A DNA stretch of 64,000 nt from Pseudomonas iranensis (GTDB lineage Bacteria; Pseudomonadota; Gammaproteobacteria; Pseudomonadales; Pseudomonadaceae), in assembly GCF_014268585.2 (NCBI RefSeq), contig NZ_CP077092.1, positions 3,224,001-3,288,000 of the forward strand, given 5' to 3'. The position numbers and the translations under genes are program-made. The notes under the pieces were generated by a model. It was not told the origin of the DNA and made no database searches. It worked only from the letters and a program-made list of their open reading frames with translations. Shown piece by piece: positions 1 to 8,541 of this stretch (positions within the stretch are counted from its first letter, which is position 1; each line of letters starts with the position of its first letter).

Positions 1-932
1 GCATGACTCTGGCGCAGAAACACCGGCAGGTCGGCGCTCAACCGGGCGAAATGCCGATCCTGACAAAACGGCCCGGCACCCAACGCACGACCGACTTCAC
101 GCATCACCTGTTCAGCAGACTGTTCAACCACGGCGCGGGCGCGGCGGGCGAGCAATTCAGCGTCGGCCTCGGGCTGCGCATCGATTTGCAGCGCGCTGAA
201 GCGCAACACATCGGCTGCCGCTTGCAGTGCTGTGTCAGTCGCACCGAGATGGGCGAGGGCGTGCGGTTCATCGCGTTGCGCGCAATGCTGACGCAGCCCT
301 TCGGCAATCCGCCGTGAAGCGCCATACCAGCAAGCCGCGATACCGATCCCGCCTTGCCAGAAACCCGGCCGTTGCAGGTAATCACCGGGGTTGCCGATGG
401 CCTGCGCTTCGGCGTTGTCGAACAGCACTTCAACGCTGCCGGTGGCCGCCATGCCCACCGCTTGCCAGCCTTGATCGGTGATGGTCACGCCAGGTTGATC
501 GAGTGCGACTGCAACCAATTGCTGCTGACCGTCCGCGTCCCATGCGGTAAGCAAGGCGTGGCTGAGCACCGCAGCGCCAGAGCACCAGGCCTTGCGCCCG
601 TTCAGCGTCACCATATGCCCGGCCGGCGTGACTTTCACCCGCGCCTGCGGCGGTTCGGCGGCCCACATGCCCCACGTGCTGCCCGGGGTTGGCGTACCGC
701 CCAATTGCTCGATGATCGCCAGCGCGTCGGTGTGGCCCTCATAGAGTTTGCACAGGCCTAAATCGTGTCCACCGACTTCCGAGAGACGCTGAAAGCGCTC
801 CAGCGTGTGACCGCTGCCGGGTAACGGCAAGCGGTCGAGGCCGGCCTCGACCATTGCCCGCAGGCAACGGCCGAGGGCGTTGGTGTCGGCGTAATCTGGC
901 GGACGGCGGGCCAGATAATGTTGAAAGTCCAT
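1..932 (-). CDS. Acyl-CoA dehydrogenase family protein (3' end outside the window)
   Basis: About 310 residues are visible from the ATG at 932; the reading frame stays open to base 1, so the C-terminus is missing. The N-terminal part (VGGHDLGLCKLYEGHTDAL) looks like the helical acyl-CoA dehydrogenase N domain, the middle is the beta domain, and the end (RLSADLPVFLRQSH) matches the C-terminal helical domain of flavin acyl-CoA dehydrogenases. The expected role is FAD-dependent alpha,beta-dehydrogenation of an acyl-CoA; the substrate cannot be read. The start lies one base after the glgX stop, so translation is probably coupled. Co-transcription with glycogen genes is odd for such an enzyme. Family call is fairly secure, substrate unknown. 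Confidence 0.8.
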   Translation of the reverse strand, partial: MDFQHYLARRPPDYADTNALGRCLRAMVEAGLDRLPLPGSGHTLERFQRLSEVGGHDLGLCKLYEGHTDALAIIEQLGGTPTPGSTWGMWAAEPPQARVKVTPAGHMVTLNGRKAWCSGAAVLSHALLTAWDADGQQQLVAVALDQPGVTITDQGWQAVGMAATGSVEVLFDNAEAQAIGNPGDYLQRPGFWQGGIGIAACWYGASRRIAEGLRQHCAQRDEPHALAHLGATDTALQAAADVLRFSALQIDAQPEADAELLARRARAVVEQSAEQVMREVGRALGAGPFCQDRHFARLSADLPVFLRQSH

Positions 933-933
933 A

Positions 934-3093
934 TCAATCTTCTTCGTCACGTTGCAGTTCGAACAGCAGCAACGAACGCCCGGTCACCGAATATTCATGG
1001 CCGAATTCAAAGCGCTCCTGGCCGCGAATCGACGGCTGATTGGTGTCGATCATGCAGGTCCAGAAGCCGCCGTCCGGCACTTCCGGCAGGGTGAAGTTGA
1101 CGATGTCGTGGTGTGCGTTGACCACCAGCAACAGGGTCGCGTCGGCACCTTTGCGGCGGATGCCGGTTTCCTGCGCGCGTCCGTCGAGCAGCATGCCGAG
1201 GCAGCGGTTGTGCGCATCGTGCCAGTGCTCGGTGGTCATCTCGGTGGCGTCCGGTGCCAGCCAGGTCACGTCCTTGACGCCGATGTCTTCGTTGTACTCG
1301 CCGACCAGGAAGCGTCCGCGACGCAGGATCGGATAAGTCAGGCGCAGCTTGATCAGGCGTTTGACGAACTTGAGCAGGGCCTTGCCGTCCTCGCTCAGAT
1401 CCCAATTGACCCAGCCGATCTCGCTGTCCTGGCAATAGGCGTTGTTGTTGCCGTCCTGGGTGCGGGCGAACTCGTCACCGGCAACGATCATCGGTGTGCC
1501 CTGGGCCAGCAGCAGGGTGGCGAAGAAGTTGCGCATCTGCCGATGGCGCAAAGCGTTGATTTCCGGATCGTCGGTCGGACCTTCGACGCCGTGGTTCCAC
1601 GACAGGTTGTTGTTACTGCCGTCCTGGTTGTTCTCGTCGTTGGCTTCGTTGTGCTTGTCGTTGTACGAGACCAGATCGTTAAGGGTGAAACCGTCGTGGG
1701 CGGTGATGAAGTTCACCGACGAATACGGCCGGCGCCCGCGCTGGTTGAACATCTCACCGGAAGCGGTCATGCGGCTGGCGAAATCGGCAAGCTGAGCGTC
1801 GTCACCTTTCCAGAACGCACGCACGGTGTCGCGGAACTTGTCGTTCCATTCGACCCAGCCCGGCGGAAAGTTGCCGACCTGATAGCCGCCGGGGCCGCAG
1901 TCCCAAGGTTCGGCGATCATTTTCACCTGACGCAGCACCGGGTCCTGACGGCAGGCGACGAGGAAGCTGTGGCGCTCGTCGAAACCATCGTGGTAGCGGC
2001 CAAGAATGGTTGCCAAGTCGAAGCGGAAGCCATCGACGTGCATCTCACTGGCCCAGTAGCGCAGAGAGTCAGTGACCATTTGCAGCACGCACGGGTGGCT
2101 CAGGTCGAGCGTGTTACCGGTGCCGGAATCGTTGATGTAGTAGCGCTTGTCGTCCGGCATCAAGCGGTAGTAGGAGGCGTTGTCGATACCGCGCATCGAC
2201 AGGGTCGGGCCTTGCTCGTTGCCTTCGGCGGTGTGGTTGTAGACCACGTCGAGAATGACTTCGAGGTTGGCATCGTGCAGATGCGCGACCATTTCCTTGA
2301 ATTCGGCAATCTTGCCACTGGCCAGATAACGCGGGTCCGGGGCGAAGAACGCAATGCTGTTGTAGCCCCAGTAGTTGGTCATGCCCTTTTGCAGCAGATG
2401 CTGATCGTTGACGAAAGCATGGATCGGCAGCAGTTCGACAGAAGACACACCGAGCTTGCGAATGTGCTCGAGCACGTCGTCGACCATCAGACCGCCGAAA
2501 GTGCCACGCAGGTTTTCCGGCACCGACGGGTGACGCATGCTGATGCCGCGCACATGGGTTTCATAAATGATGGTCTTGTCCCACGGCACGCTGACGCGAT
2601 GGTCGTTGCCCCAGGTGTGCGCCGGGTCGATGACCTTGCACTTGGGCACGAATGGCGCGCTGTCACGCTCGTCGAAACTCAGGTCGGCGTCGGGGTGGCC
2701 GATGGTGTAGCCGAACAGCGCCTCCGACCATTTCAGCTCGCCGACCAATTGCTTGGCGTATGGGTCGATCAGCAGTTTGTTGTGGTTGAAGCGGTGACCA
2801 TTGGCCGGGTCATAAGGACCATATACGCGGTAGCCGTAGATCAAGCCAGGATGCGCATCCGGGAGGTAGCCGTGGTAAATCTCATCGGTGTATTCCGGCA
2901 GCTCGATGCGTTCGAGCTCGACCTCGCCGGCATCGTCGAAAATGCACAGCTCGACCTTGGTGGCGTTGGCGGAAAACAGAGCAAAGTTCACCCCCAGACC
3001 ATCCCAGGTCGCACCGAGCGGGAAGGGCAGGCCTTCACGGATTCTCGACGGCTCGGCTTGCGCAGCGGGTTCGGCTTTCTTTGGACGGGTCAT
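934..3093 (-). CDS. glgX: Glycogen debranching enzyme GlgX
   Basis: A 719-residue GH13 protein that hydrolyses alpha-1,6 branch points of glycogen or limit dextrin in the cytoplasm. An N-terminal CBM48-like domain (about 20-150) precedes the catalytic barrel. Visible GH13 motifs are LDVVYNH (281-287), DGFRFD (354-359, nucleophile D359), AEPWD (acid E395) and TAHDG. The frame is open further upstream, but the ATG at 3093 is chosen because an AGGAG-like site sits 6-8 bases before it; the longer version would start inside a REPIN. It lies downstream of a REPIN-bearing gap from the treY/DUF2934 part of the operon. Its job is to supply linear maltooligosaccharides to TreY/TreZ and MalQ. Confidence 0.95.
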   Translation of the reverse strand: MTRPKKAEPAAQAEPSRIREGLPFPLGATWDGLGVNFALFSANATKVELCIFDDAGEVELERIELPEYTDEIYHGYLPDAHPGLIYGYRVYGPYDPANGHRFNHNKLLIDPYAKQLVGELKWSEALFGYTIGHPDADLSFDERDSAPFVPKCKVIDPAHTWGNDHRVSVPWDKTIIYETHVRGISMRHPSVPENLRGTFGGLMVDDVLEHIRKLGVSSVELLPIHAFVNDQHLLQKGMTNYWGYNSIAFFAPDPRYLASGKIAEFKEMVAHLHDANLEVILDVVYNHTAEGNEQGPTLSMRGIDNASYYRLMPDDKRYYINDSGTGNTLDLSHPCVLQMVTDSLRYWASEMHVDGFRFDLATILGRYHDGFDERHSFLVACRQDPVLRQVKMIAEPWDCGPGGYQVGNFPPGWVEWNDKFRDTVRAFWKGDDAQLADFASRMTASGEMFNQRGRRPYSSVNFITAHDGFTLNDLVSYNDKHNEANDENNQDGSNNNLSWNHGVEGPTDDPEINALRHRQMRNFFATLLLAQGTPMIVAGDEFARTQDGNNNAYCQDSEIGWVNWDLSEDGKALLKFVKRLIKLRLTYPILRRGRFLVGEYNEDIGVKDVTWLAPDATEMTTEHWHDAHNRCLGMLLDGRAQETGIRRKGADATLLLVVNAHHDIVNFTLPEVPDGGFWTCMIDTNQPSIRGQERFEFGHEYSVTGRSLLLFELQRDEED

Positions 3094-3141
3094 GATTGCT
3101 CCTGCAAAAAAACGGGACAGTTCAGGCAATGAGATTTCCTG

Positions 3142-3230
3142 GTGGGAGCGAGCCTGCTCGCGAAAGCGTCGGTACATTCGACATTTTCACCAACTGACCT
3201 AGCGCTTTCGCGAGCAGGCTCGCTCCCACA
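3142..3230. repeat. REPIN (two inverted REP sequences)
   Basis: GTGGGAGCGAGCCTGCTCGC and its inverted copy flank about 40 unique bases. The same arms recur at 15567, 39717 and 50811. It sits in the 238-base gap between DUF2934 and glgX, where a folded transcript could stabilise upstream mRNA or dampen readthrough. Confidence 0.9.
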
Positions 3231-3281
3231 GGGTTGTGTGTTGTTCCCAAAAATGGGCTTTCTTCGGGGCGCAAGAACCCC

Positions 3282-3303
3282 TGTGGCGAGCACGCTCGCC
3301 ACA
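3282..3303. repeat. Single REP-like palindrome
   Basis: The sequence TGTGGCGAGCACGCTCGCCACA is an almost perfect palindrome just after the REPIN and 28 bases before the DUF2934 stop codon. Its arms (GTGGCGAG/CTCGCCAC) differ from the GTGGGAGC class, so it may be another REP family or a transcript-end hairpin. Confidence 0.5.
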
Positions 3304-3331
3304 CAGTCATTCAGTTCAAAAATGGATCGGG

Positions 3332-3670
3332 TCAGTTCGCCGGAGGCTTCTTCGCTGCTCGCGGCTTTTTCTCGGCAGCCTTCTCGCCCGGCGGGGCTAC
3401 TTTGGGCGTGGCCGCCGGCTTGGCTTTCGCTGCCGGTTTGGCTTTGGCGGTTGCCGGAGTCTTGCCGTCGGTGCTTTTTGCTGCTGCGGCTGTAGTCTTG
3501 CCAGCCACCTTGCTGCCCGCCGCTTTCGGTGGCTTCTTGGGTGCCAGCGCTTCGGCCTCGGCCAGCTTGCGCGCCATTTCCCAATGACGTTCTTCGTGGC
3601 CTTCAGGTTTCCCTTCCGACTCCCAGATCTGATAGGCGAATTCGCGAATGCGTTTATCGTCAGTGCTCAT
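3332..3670 (-). CDS. DUF2934 domain-containing protein
   Basis: A 112-residue protein. Residues 1-45 (RIREFAYQIWESEGKPEG, then EERHWEMA) match the short DUF2934 domain found in many proteobacteria. Residues 46-112 are a low-complexity Lys/Ala/Pro tail resembling histone-H1-like or nucleic-acid-binding tails. An AGGAG site lies 7 bases before the ATG. It starts 21 bases after the treY stop, inside the glycogen/trehalose operon, a position where pseudomonads often carry such a gene. Function unknown; the basic tail suggests contact with DNA, RNA or another polyanion. Confidence 0.85.
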   Translation of the reverse strand: MSTDDKRIREFAYQIWESEGKPEGHEERHWEMARKLAEAEALAPKKPPKAAGSKVAGKTTAAAAKSTDGKTPATAKAKPAAKAKPAATPKVAPPGEKAAEKKPRAAKKPPAN

Positions 3671-3691
3671 CGCAATGCTCCTGAACTGAAC

Positions 3692-6466
3692 TCATGCTTG
3701 TGTTAAGTGTTGGATAAAGAGATTGACCGGGACATCCCCCAGCGCTTCGCTGACATTCAGCTCCCTGTTTTGTGTGACTACGGTGCTGGCAAAAAGTCCC
3801 TTCAGGTTTGCATCCGAAGCGGCAGACGGTAAAACCACCCGCGTATCGCCCCAGCGCAGCGCATCGACCTGCGGGATGGCACTGTTTTCCAGCAACGTCG
3901 CGCAACGCACCGGCACCACCACAATCGCCCGCACGCCCAGATGTTCACGCGCGAATGCCAAGACGTTGTGCGCCTGACTGCCCAGCACTTCCAATGGCTG
4001 GTAATCGCCTCGACGGAACAGCTCGCTGTGTTCCTTGCGCAGGTTCAACACCTCACTGATCAGCGCCTGTTTGATGCGCCCGTCACGCCAGTCCTTGAGC
4101 AGTTCGGTACCCGGCACGGATGCCTGCAACGCTTGCTCGCGGGCGGCGTAATCCACCGGGCGGCGGTTGTCCGGGTCGACCAGACTGAAGTCCCAGTACT
4201 CGTTGCCCTGGTACAGATCCGGCACACCCGGCACGGTCATGCGCAGCAAGGTTTGCGCCAGCCCGTTGAGCGCGCCGGCAGCGGCGATGCTGTTGACGGT
4301 CTTGCTCAGCGCCGCACGCAGCAACTCGCCTTCTTCACCGGTCAGCAGCTTTTCCGTGAACGCCTGTGCTGCGTTTTCATACGCTTCGTTCGGCGCGCTC
4401 CAGCTGCTTTGCAGCTTGGCTTCGCGCAGGGCTTTCTGTTGCCACTGCCAGATGCGCTTGGCGTATTCGGCGAAACCGGCCTTGTCGTCGTCCCGTAGAT
4501 CCAGCGGCCAACTGCCGAGCAATGCCTGATAGAGGATAAGTTCGTCGCCCGCGGAAGGCGCGTCATCTTCGATGCGCACCGGGCGGGCGAGGGCGCGCCA
4601 CAATTCGACCTGATCGGCGTACCAATGGCTGCGCTCGCTGAGTACGGCCAGCCGGGCGCGGGTGTCTTCGCCGCGCTTATGATCATGGGTAGCAGTCGCG
4701 AGCAGGTTGTCAGGAAACTCGGCCATGCGCTGTTGATTGAGTTCGTGGAACTCGCTGACCGGCGCACTGAATTGTTCGGTGTTGTAACCGACATCATTGC
4801 GCGACAACAGCACCGCCGAGCGATACAGCGCGGTATCTTCCACGGCTTTGGCTGCTGCCGGCGAAGTCAGTTGCTGGAAACGCACGCAGGCATGCTTGAG
4901 GATCTTGCGCGAGCGACCCCGTGGCTTGCGGCGCCACGGCGTGCCGCCGAGCCAACTGGCGACCGAGTCGAGCACTGGCCAGTCGGCTTCGCTGAGGGTT
5001 TGCCGCGCACCGTCCATGGCGTGCTGGAAAATCGCTTCGTCCTGCTCGGACCGGCCCATGGCGCTGATGTAAGTGCGATAAACCGGGAAGTGCACGATCA
5101 ACGCATGGAGCACGCGGCGAATCGCGCCCAGGGTCAGGTCGCGGGTCATCAAGTCATCACGCGAAACTTGATGCAGGGCCTGCGCGACACTTTCGAAGTC
5201 GCTGGCCAGCGAGCCGTTGAGGATCTGCTGGCGGGCCAGTTGCGCTTCTTCCATGAACGCAGCCGGGCGCTCGGTGCGGCGCTGCCAGAGTTCGCCCAGT
5301 ACATGTTCGCCGTCCGGGTCGTGTTGCAGCAGCGACAGCTGATTCATGAACTCGTAGCCGGTGGTGCCGTCGACGCTCCAGTCGCGGCGCAGGGTTTCGC
5401 CCTCGCCGAGGATCTTCTCGACATAGATCGGCAGATGACGTCCCGGCGCCAAGTGATCAAGGCGACGGCGCAATTTGCGGCAGTAGCCACGCGGGTCGGC
5501 GAGGCCGTCGATGTGGTCGATGCGCAAGCCGTCGACCAGACCTTCTTCGACCAATTGGAAGATTTTGCCGTGGGTCGCTTCGAACACCGCCGGACGCTCG
5601 ACGCGCAGGCCGCCAAGCTCGTTGATGTCGAAGAAGCGCCGCCAGTTGATGTCGTCCGCCGCCGTGCGCCAACTGGCCAGGCGATAACTCTGCCGTTCCA
5701 GTAACTCGTGGAGCTTGTGGAAGCCTTCCTCGGTGGTGGAATCGTACTGTGCGAGGTTGCCTTCGATAGTCGCCAGAACACGCGGATCGCTGGCCAGCTC
5801 GCGCAACTCTTGCTTGAGCGGCATCGCCAGCGAATGTGCGTCGGTCTGGTAGCTGAGTGTGCTGAAGCGATCTGCCAGAGACTTCAGCGTGTCGTCGGAC
5901 TTGAGCAGCTCGCCATAGTTGTTCGGGCAGATCGGGAAGTGGTGGTCGTAATGCTCGACGTAAAAAGTCCCGGTCTGCGCGTTGAATTTGAGCTTCAGCG
6001 TGCCTTCCTGCAACGCCACGCCGTAATCACTGCCAAGGAACGGCAGCAGCAACTGGCCTTCCATCAACGGGTCCGGCGAGTGCCACTGAATGTCGAAGAA
6101 CTCGCCGTACGGGCTCAGGCGTCCCCATTCCAGCAGGTCGAGCCACCACGGGTTGTCGTTGCCGCCCACGGCCATGTGGTTGGAAACGATGTCGAGGATC
6201 AGCCCCATGTTGTGTTCGCGCAAGGTGCTGACCAGTCGGCGCAATGCCGGCTCGCCGCCCAGCTCCGGATTGACCTGGGTCGGGTCGACCACGTCGTAGC
6301 CATGCATGGAACCGGCGCGCGCCGCCAGCAATGGCGAGGCATAGATATGGCTGATGCCGAGGCGGGCAAAGTACGGCACCAATGGCGCCGCTTGTTCGAG
6401 GGTAAAACCTTCATGAAATTGCAGGCGCAAGGTGGCGCGCAGTGGCTGGATTTGCTGTTGATTCAT
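3692..6466 (-). CDS. treY: Maltooligosyltrehalose synthase TreY
   Basis: A 924-residue GH13 enzyme that isomerises the reducing-end alpha-1,4 bond of maltooligosaccharides to an alpha,alpha-1,1 bond, giving maltooligosyltrehalose. Motifs: SHIYASPLLAAR and GSMHGYDVVDP in the N-terminal barrel, DIVSNHMA (92-99), VDGLRIDHID (nucleophile D317), YVEKIL (acid E350) and ATHDHKRGEDTRARL, typical of TreY. The ATG overlaps the malQ stop by four bases (ATGA), so expression is coupled. TreZ is two genes upstream and completes trehalose release. Length fits the family. Confidence 0.95.
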   Translation of the reverse strand: MNQQQIQPLRATLRLQFHEGFTLEQAAPLVPYFARLGISHIYASPLLAARAGSMHGYDVVDPTQVNPELGGEPALRRLVSTLREHNMGLILDIVSNHMAVGGNDNPWWLDLLEWGRLSPYGEFFDIQWHSPDPLMEGQLLLPFLGSDYGVALQEGTLKLKFNAQTGTFYVEHYDHHFPICPNNYGELLKSDDTLKSLADRFSTLSYQTDAHSLAMPLKQELRELASDPRVLATIEGNLAQYDSTTEEGFHKLHELLERQSYRLASWRTAADDINWRRFFDINELGGLRVERPAVFEATHGKIFQLVEEGLVDGLRIDHIDGLADPRGYCRKLRRRLDHLAPGRHLPIYVEKILGEGETLRRDWSVDGTTGYEFMNQLSLLQHDPDGEHVLGELWQRRTERPAAFMEEAQLARQQILNGSLASDFESVAQALHQVSRDDLMTRDLTLGAIRRVLHALIVHFPVYRTYISAMGRSEQDEAIFQHAMDGARQTLSEADWPVLDSVASWLGGTPWRRKPRGRSRKILKHACVRFQQLTSPAAAKAVEDTALYRSAVLLSRNDVGYNTEQFSAPVSEFHELNQQRMAEFPDNLLATATHDHKRGEDTRARLAVLSERSHWYADQVELWRALARPVRIEDDAPSAGDELILYQALLGSWPLDLRDDDKAGFAEYAKRIWQWQQKALREAKLQSSWSAPNEAYENAAQAFTEKLLTGEEGELLRAALSKTVNSIAAAGALNGLAQTLLRMTVPGVPDLYQGNEYWDFSLVDPDNRRPVDYAAREQALQASVPGTELLKDWRDGRIKQALISEVLNLRKEHSELFRRGDYQPLEVLGSQAHNVLAFAREHLGVRAIVVVPVRCATLLENSAIPQVDALRWGDTRVVLPSAASDANLKGLFASTVVTQNRELNVSEALGDVPVNLFIQHLTQA

Positions 6467-8541
6467 TGGTCACGCTCAGAGGCTTGAAGGCGCGCGCAGG
6501 CCAGCAGTTCCAGGCGGCGGGCGGCATCGGGGCCGTCCAGCAACGCTTCGCTGGGACCGGGCAAACGTCGCGACCAGTTCGGATGTGAATCGGTGGTGCC
6601 AGGCAGATTCGGCTGTTCATCGATACCCAAGGCATCTTCCAGCGGCAGCAGGACCAGCGGCGCGCGGGTGTGGCCGAGGAAACGCACACTGGCATCGACC
6701 ACTTGATCGGCTTCGTGGGACTCTTCGCGGAAGTTCTGCGGATCCTGGCGCAGCGCATCGCGCAGGCCTTCGCGTTCACGCTCGCGATGCCGGCGCCAGT
6801 CGATTTCGCCATTGGCATCGACCAGACCGAGGCGTGCATTCCAGTCGATGTCACGACCATGCCACCAACCGTTGAGTGTCGGCAGGTCATGGGTGCTGGT
6901 GGTCGCCAAGGCATCATCCGGCCAGTCGAGAATCGGTTTGAAACGGGTGTTGTCCTGTTCGAACAACAGCACGCGCATGCCCAGGATTGACCGCGCGGCA
7001 AGTTTTTCCCGCAGGCCTTCCGGCACGGTGCCGAGGTCTTCGCCGAGCACGATGGCCTGATGCCGATGGGATTCCAGGGTCAGCAGGCGCAGCATGTCGT
7101 CGAACGGGTAATACAGATAGGCGCCATCGGCCGGGGCGGCGCCGTTGGGAATCACCCACAGGCGTTGCAGGCCCATGACATGGTCGATGCGCAAGCCTCC
7201 GGCGTGGGCGAAGTTGGCGCGCAGCATGTCGATGAAGGCGCGGAAACCGTTGCGGATCAGCCCTTCCGGCGAGAACGCGGAAATGCCCCAACCCTGGCCG
7301 CTGCGATTGAGGATGTCCGGCGGCGCGCCTACGGTCAGCGAGGCGAGCAATTCGTCCTGAAAACTCCAGGCCTGGCTGCCAGCGCCATCAGCACCGACGG
7401 CGAGGTCGGCGATCAGGCCAATGCCCATGCCGGCACTGCGCGCGGCAGTTTGCGCGCGTTCGAGGCAGCGATGGATCAGCCATTGGCAGAAGGCGAAATA
7501 ACCGATGCGCTCGGCATATTCCTCGGCAAACGCGCCCAGCGCCGCACCGCGCGGGTCGTGCCAGTGTTCCGGCCATTCGCGCCAGTCGAGACTTTCGCCA
7601 CGGGCGGCGCGCATTTCCTGAATCGCTTCAAAGCGGCAATGGTTCTCCAGCGCTTCGCCACCGGCGTGACGAAAACTGGCGAAGTCGGCGTGCAACGGAT
7701 GCTCACCAGCGACAAAACCGTCATATAAGGCTTGCAGCAGCTTCTGCTTTGCTTCGGCAGCGGTCGGCCAGTCGATCAGCTTGAGATTTTCCAGCTGCTC
7801 GAACTGCGCGGCCAGGCCACTGGCATCAATTGCATCACGCAACGCGCGTTCGCCGAGAATGCTCCCCGGCGCGGCATACAGTGAATTTAGAAACAAACGA
7901 CTGGACGGCGAATAAGGGCTGTAGCGGCCATTGTCTGCGCTGAACATCGCGTGCATCGGACTGATCGCCAGCGCATCAGCGCCGCGCTCACCCGCTACAC
8001 GAACCAGTTCCTCCAGCGCCTGGGTGTCTCCAAAACCACCGTCACCCGGACGGCGCAGCGAATACAACTGGGCGCTCAGACCCCAGGCGCGCGGGATCGG
8101 GCTATCGACCGCATCGGCGACGCTGAAGCAGCGTTCAGGCGCCACGGCGAGCGTGAAATACTGATCGGCGATATGCACTTGCTGGTAACCGACCGGAATC
8201 AAGCCGGGCAACATGGCTTCGTTGTCCAGCTTCAGGTTCATCTGCGAGCCGTCTTCAAGATGGATTTCGCAGGGGGTTTCCGGTGAGAAATAGCGACTCA
8301 GGTCGAGGGCAACGCCCACGTCGCAAGTCAGCAGGGGTGGCAAATGGCGGTCTTGCTGGACTTCTTGCAATTCCAGCAGGCTGGCATCGATTTCCTGCGC
8401 GGTGCTGGCGGGGTGGCCGAGTCCGATCAGGACATTGCGCAACACAGCAGGAGCGACTTTTTGCTGACGCCCGTTGGCGTCGATCCAGTCGACGGCAAGG
8501 CCGGCTCGACTGGCGAGTATTTCCAGTTGCGCATCGCTCAT
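6463..8541 (-). CDS. malQ: 4-alpha-glucanotransferase (amylomaltase) MalQ
   Basis: A 692-residue GH77 enzyme that transfers maltooligosyl units between alpha-1,4 glucans, recycling short maltodextrins too small for TreY. The family motifs are all present: GGLRIDHVMGL (nucleophile D453), LGEDLGTVP (acid E501) and STHDLPTLNGWW. The N-terminal 140 residues form the extra beta domain seen in E. coli-type MalQ. The stop overlaps the treY start and the start overlaps the treZ stop, each by four bases, so the three enzymes form one translationally coupled block. GGAGAG precedes the ATG. Confidence 0.94.
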   Translation of the reverse strand: MSDAQLEILASRAGLAVDWIDANGRQQKVAPAVLRNVLIGLGHPASTAQEIDASLLELQEVQQDRHLPPLLTCDVGVALDLSRYFSPETPCEIHLEDGSQMNLKLDNEAMLPGLIPVGYQQVHIADQYFTLAVAPERCFSVADAVDSPIPRAWGLSAQLYSLRRPGDGGFGDTQALEELVRVAGERGADALAISPMHAMFSADNGRYSPYSPSSRLFLNSLYAAPGSILGERALRDAIDASGLAAQFEQLENLKLIDWPTAAEAKQKLLQALYDGFVAGEHPLHADFASFRHAGGEALENHCRFEAIQEMRAARGESLDWREWPEHWHDPRGAALGAFAEEYAERIGYFAFCQWLIHRCLERAQTAARSAGMGIGLIADLAVGADGAGSQAWSFQDELLASLTVGAPPDILNRSGQGWGISAFSPEGLIRNGFRAFIDMLRANFAHAGGLRIDHVMGLQRLWVIPNGAAPADGAYLYYPFDDMLRLLTLESHRHQAIVLGEDLGTVPEGLREKLAARSILGMRVLLFEQDNTRFKPILDWPDDALATTSTHDLPTLNGWWHGRDIDWNARLGLVDANGEIDWRRHREREREGLRDALRQDPQNFREESHEADQVVDASVRFLGHTRAPLVLLPLEDALGIDEQPNLPGTTDSHPNWSRRLPGPSEALLDGPDAARRLELLACARLQASERDQ

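Noticed and set aside
952..3132. 726-codon + strand frame opposite glgX
   Set aside because: Antisense shadow: it exactly mirrors glgX, has no ribosome site, and the encoded protein is Val/His/Asp-rich without domains.
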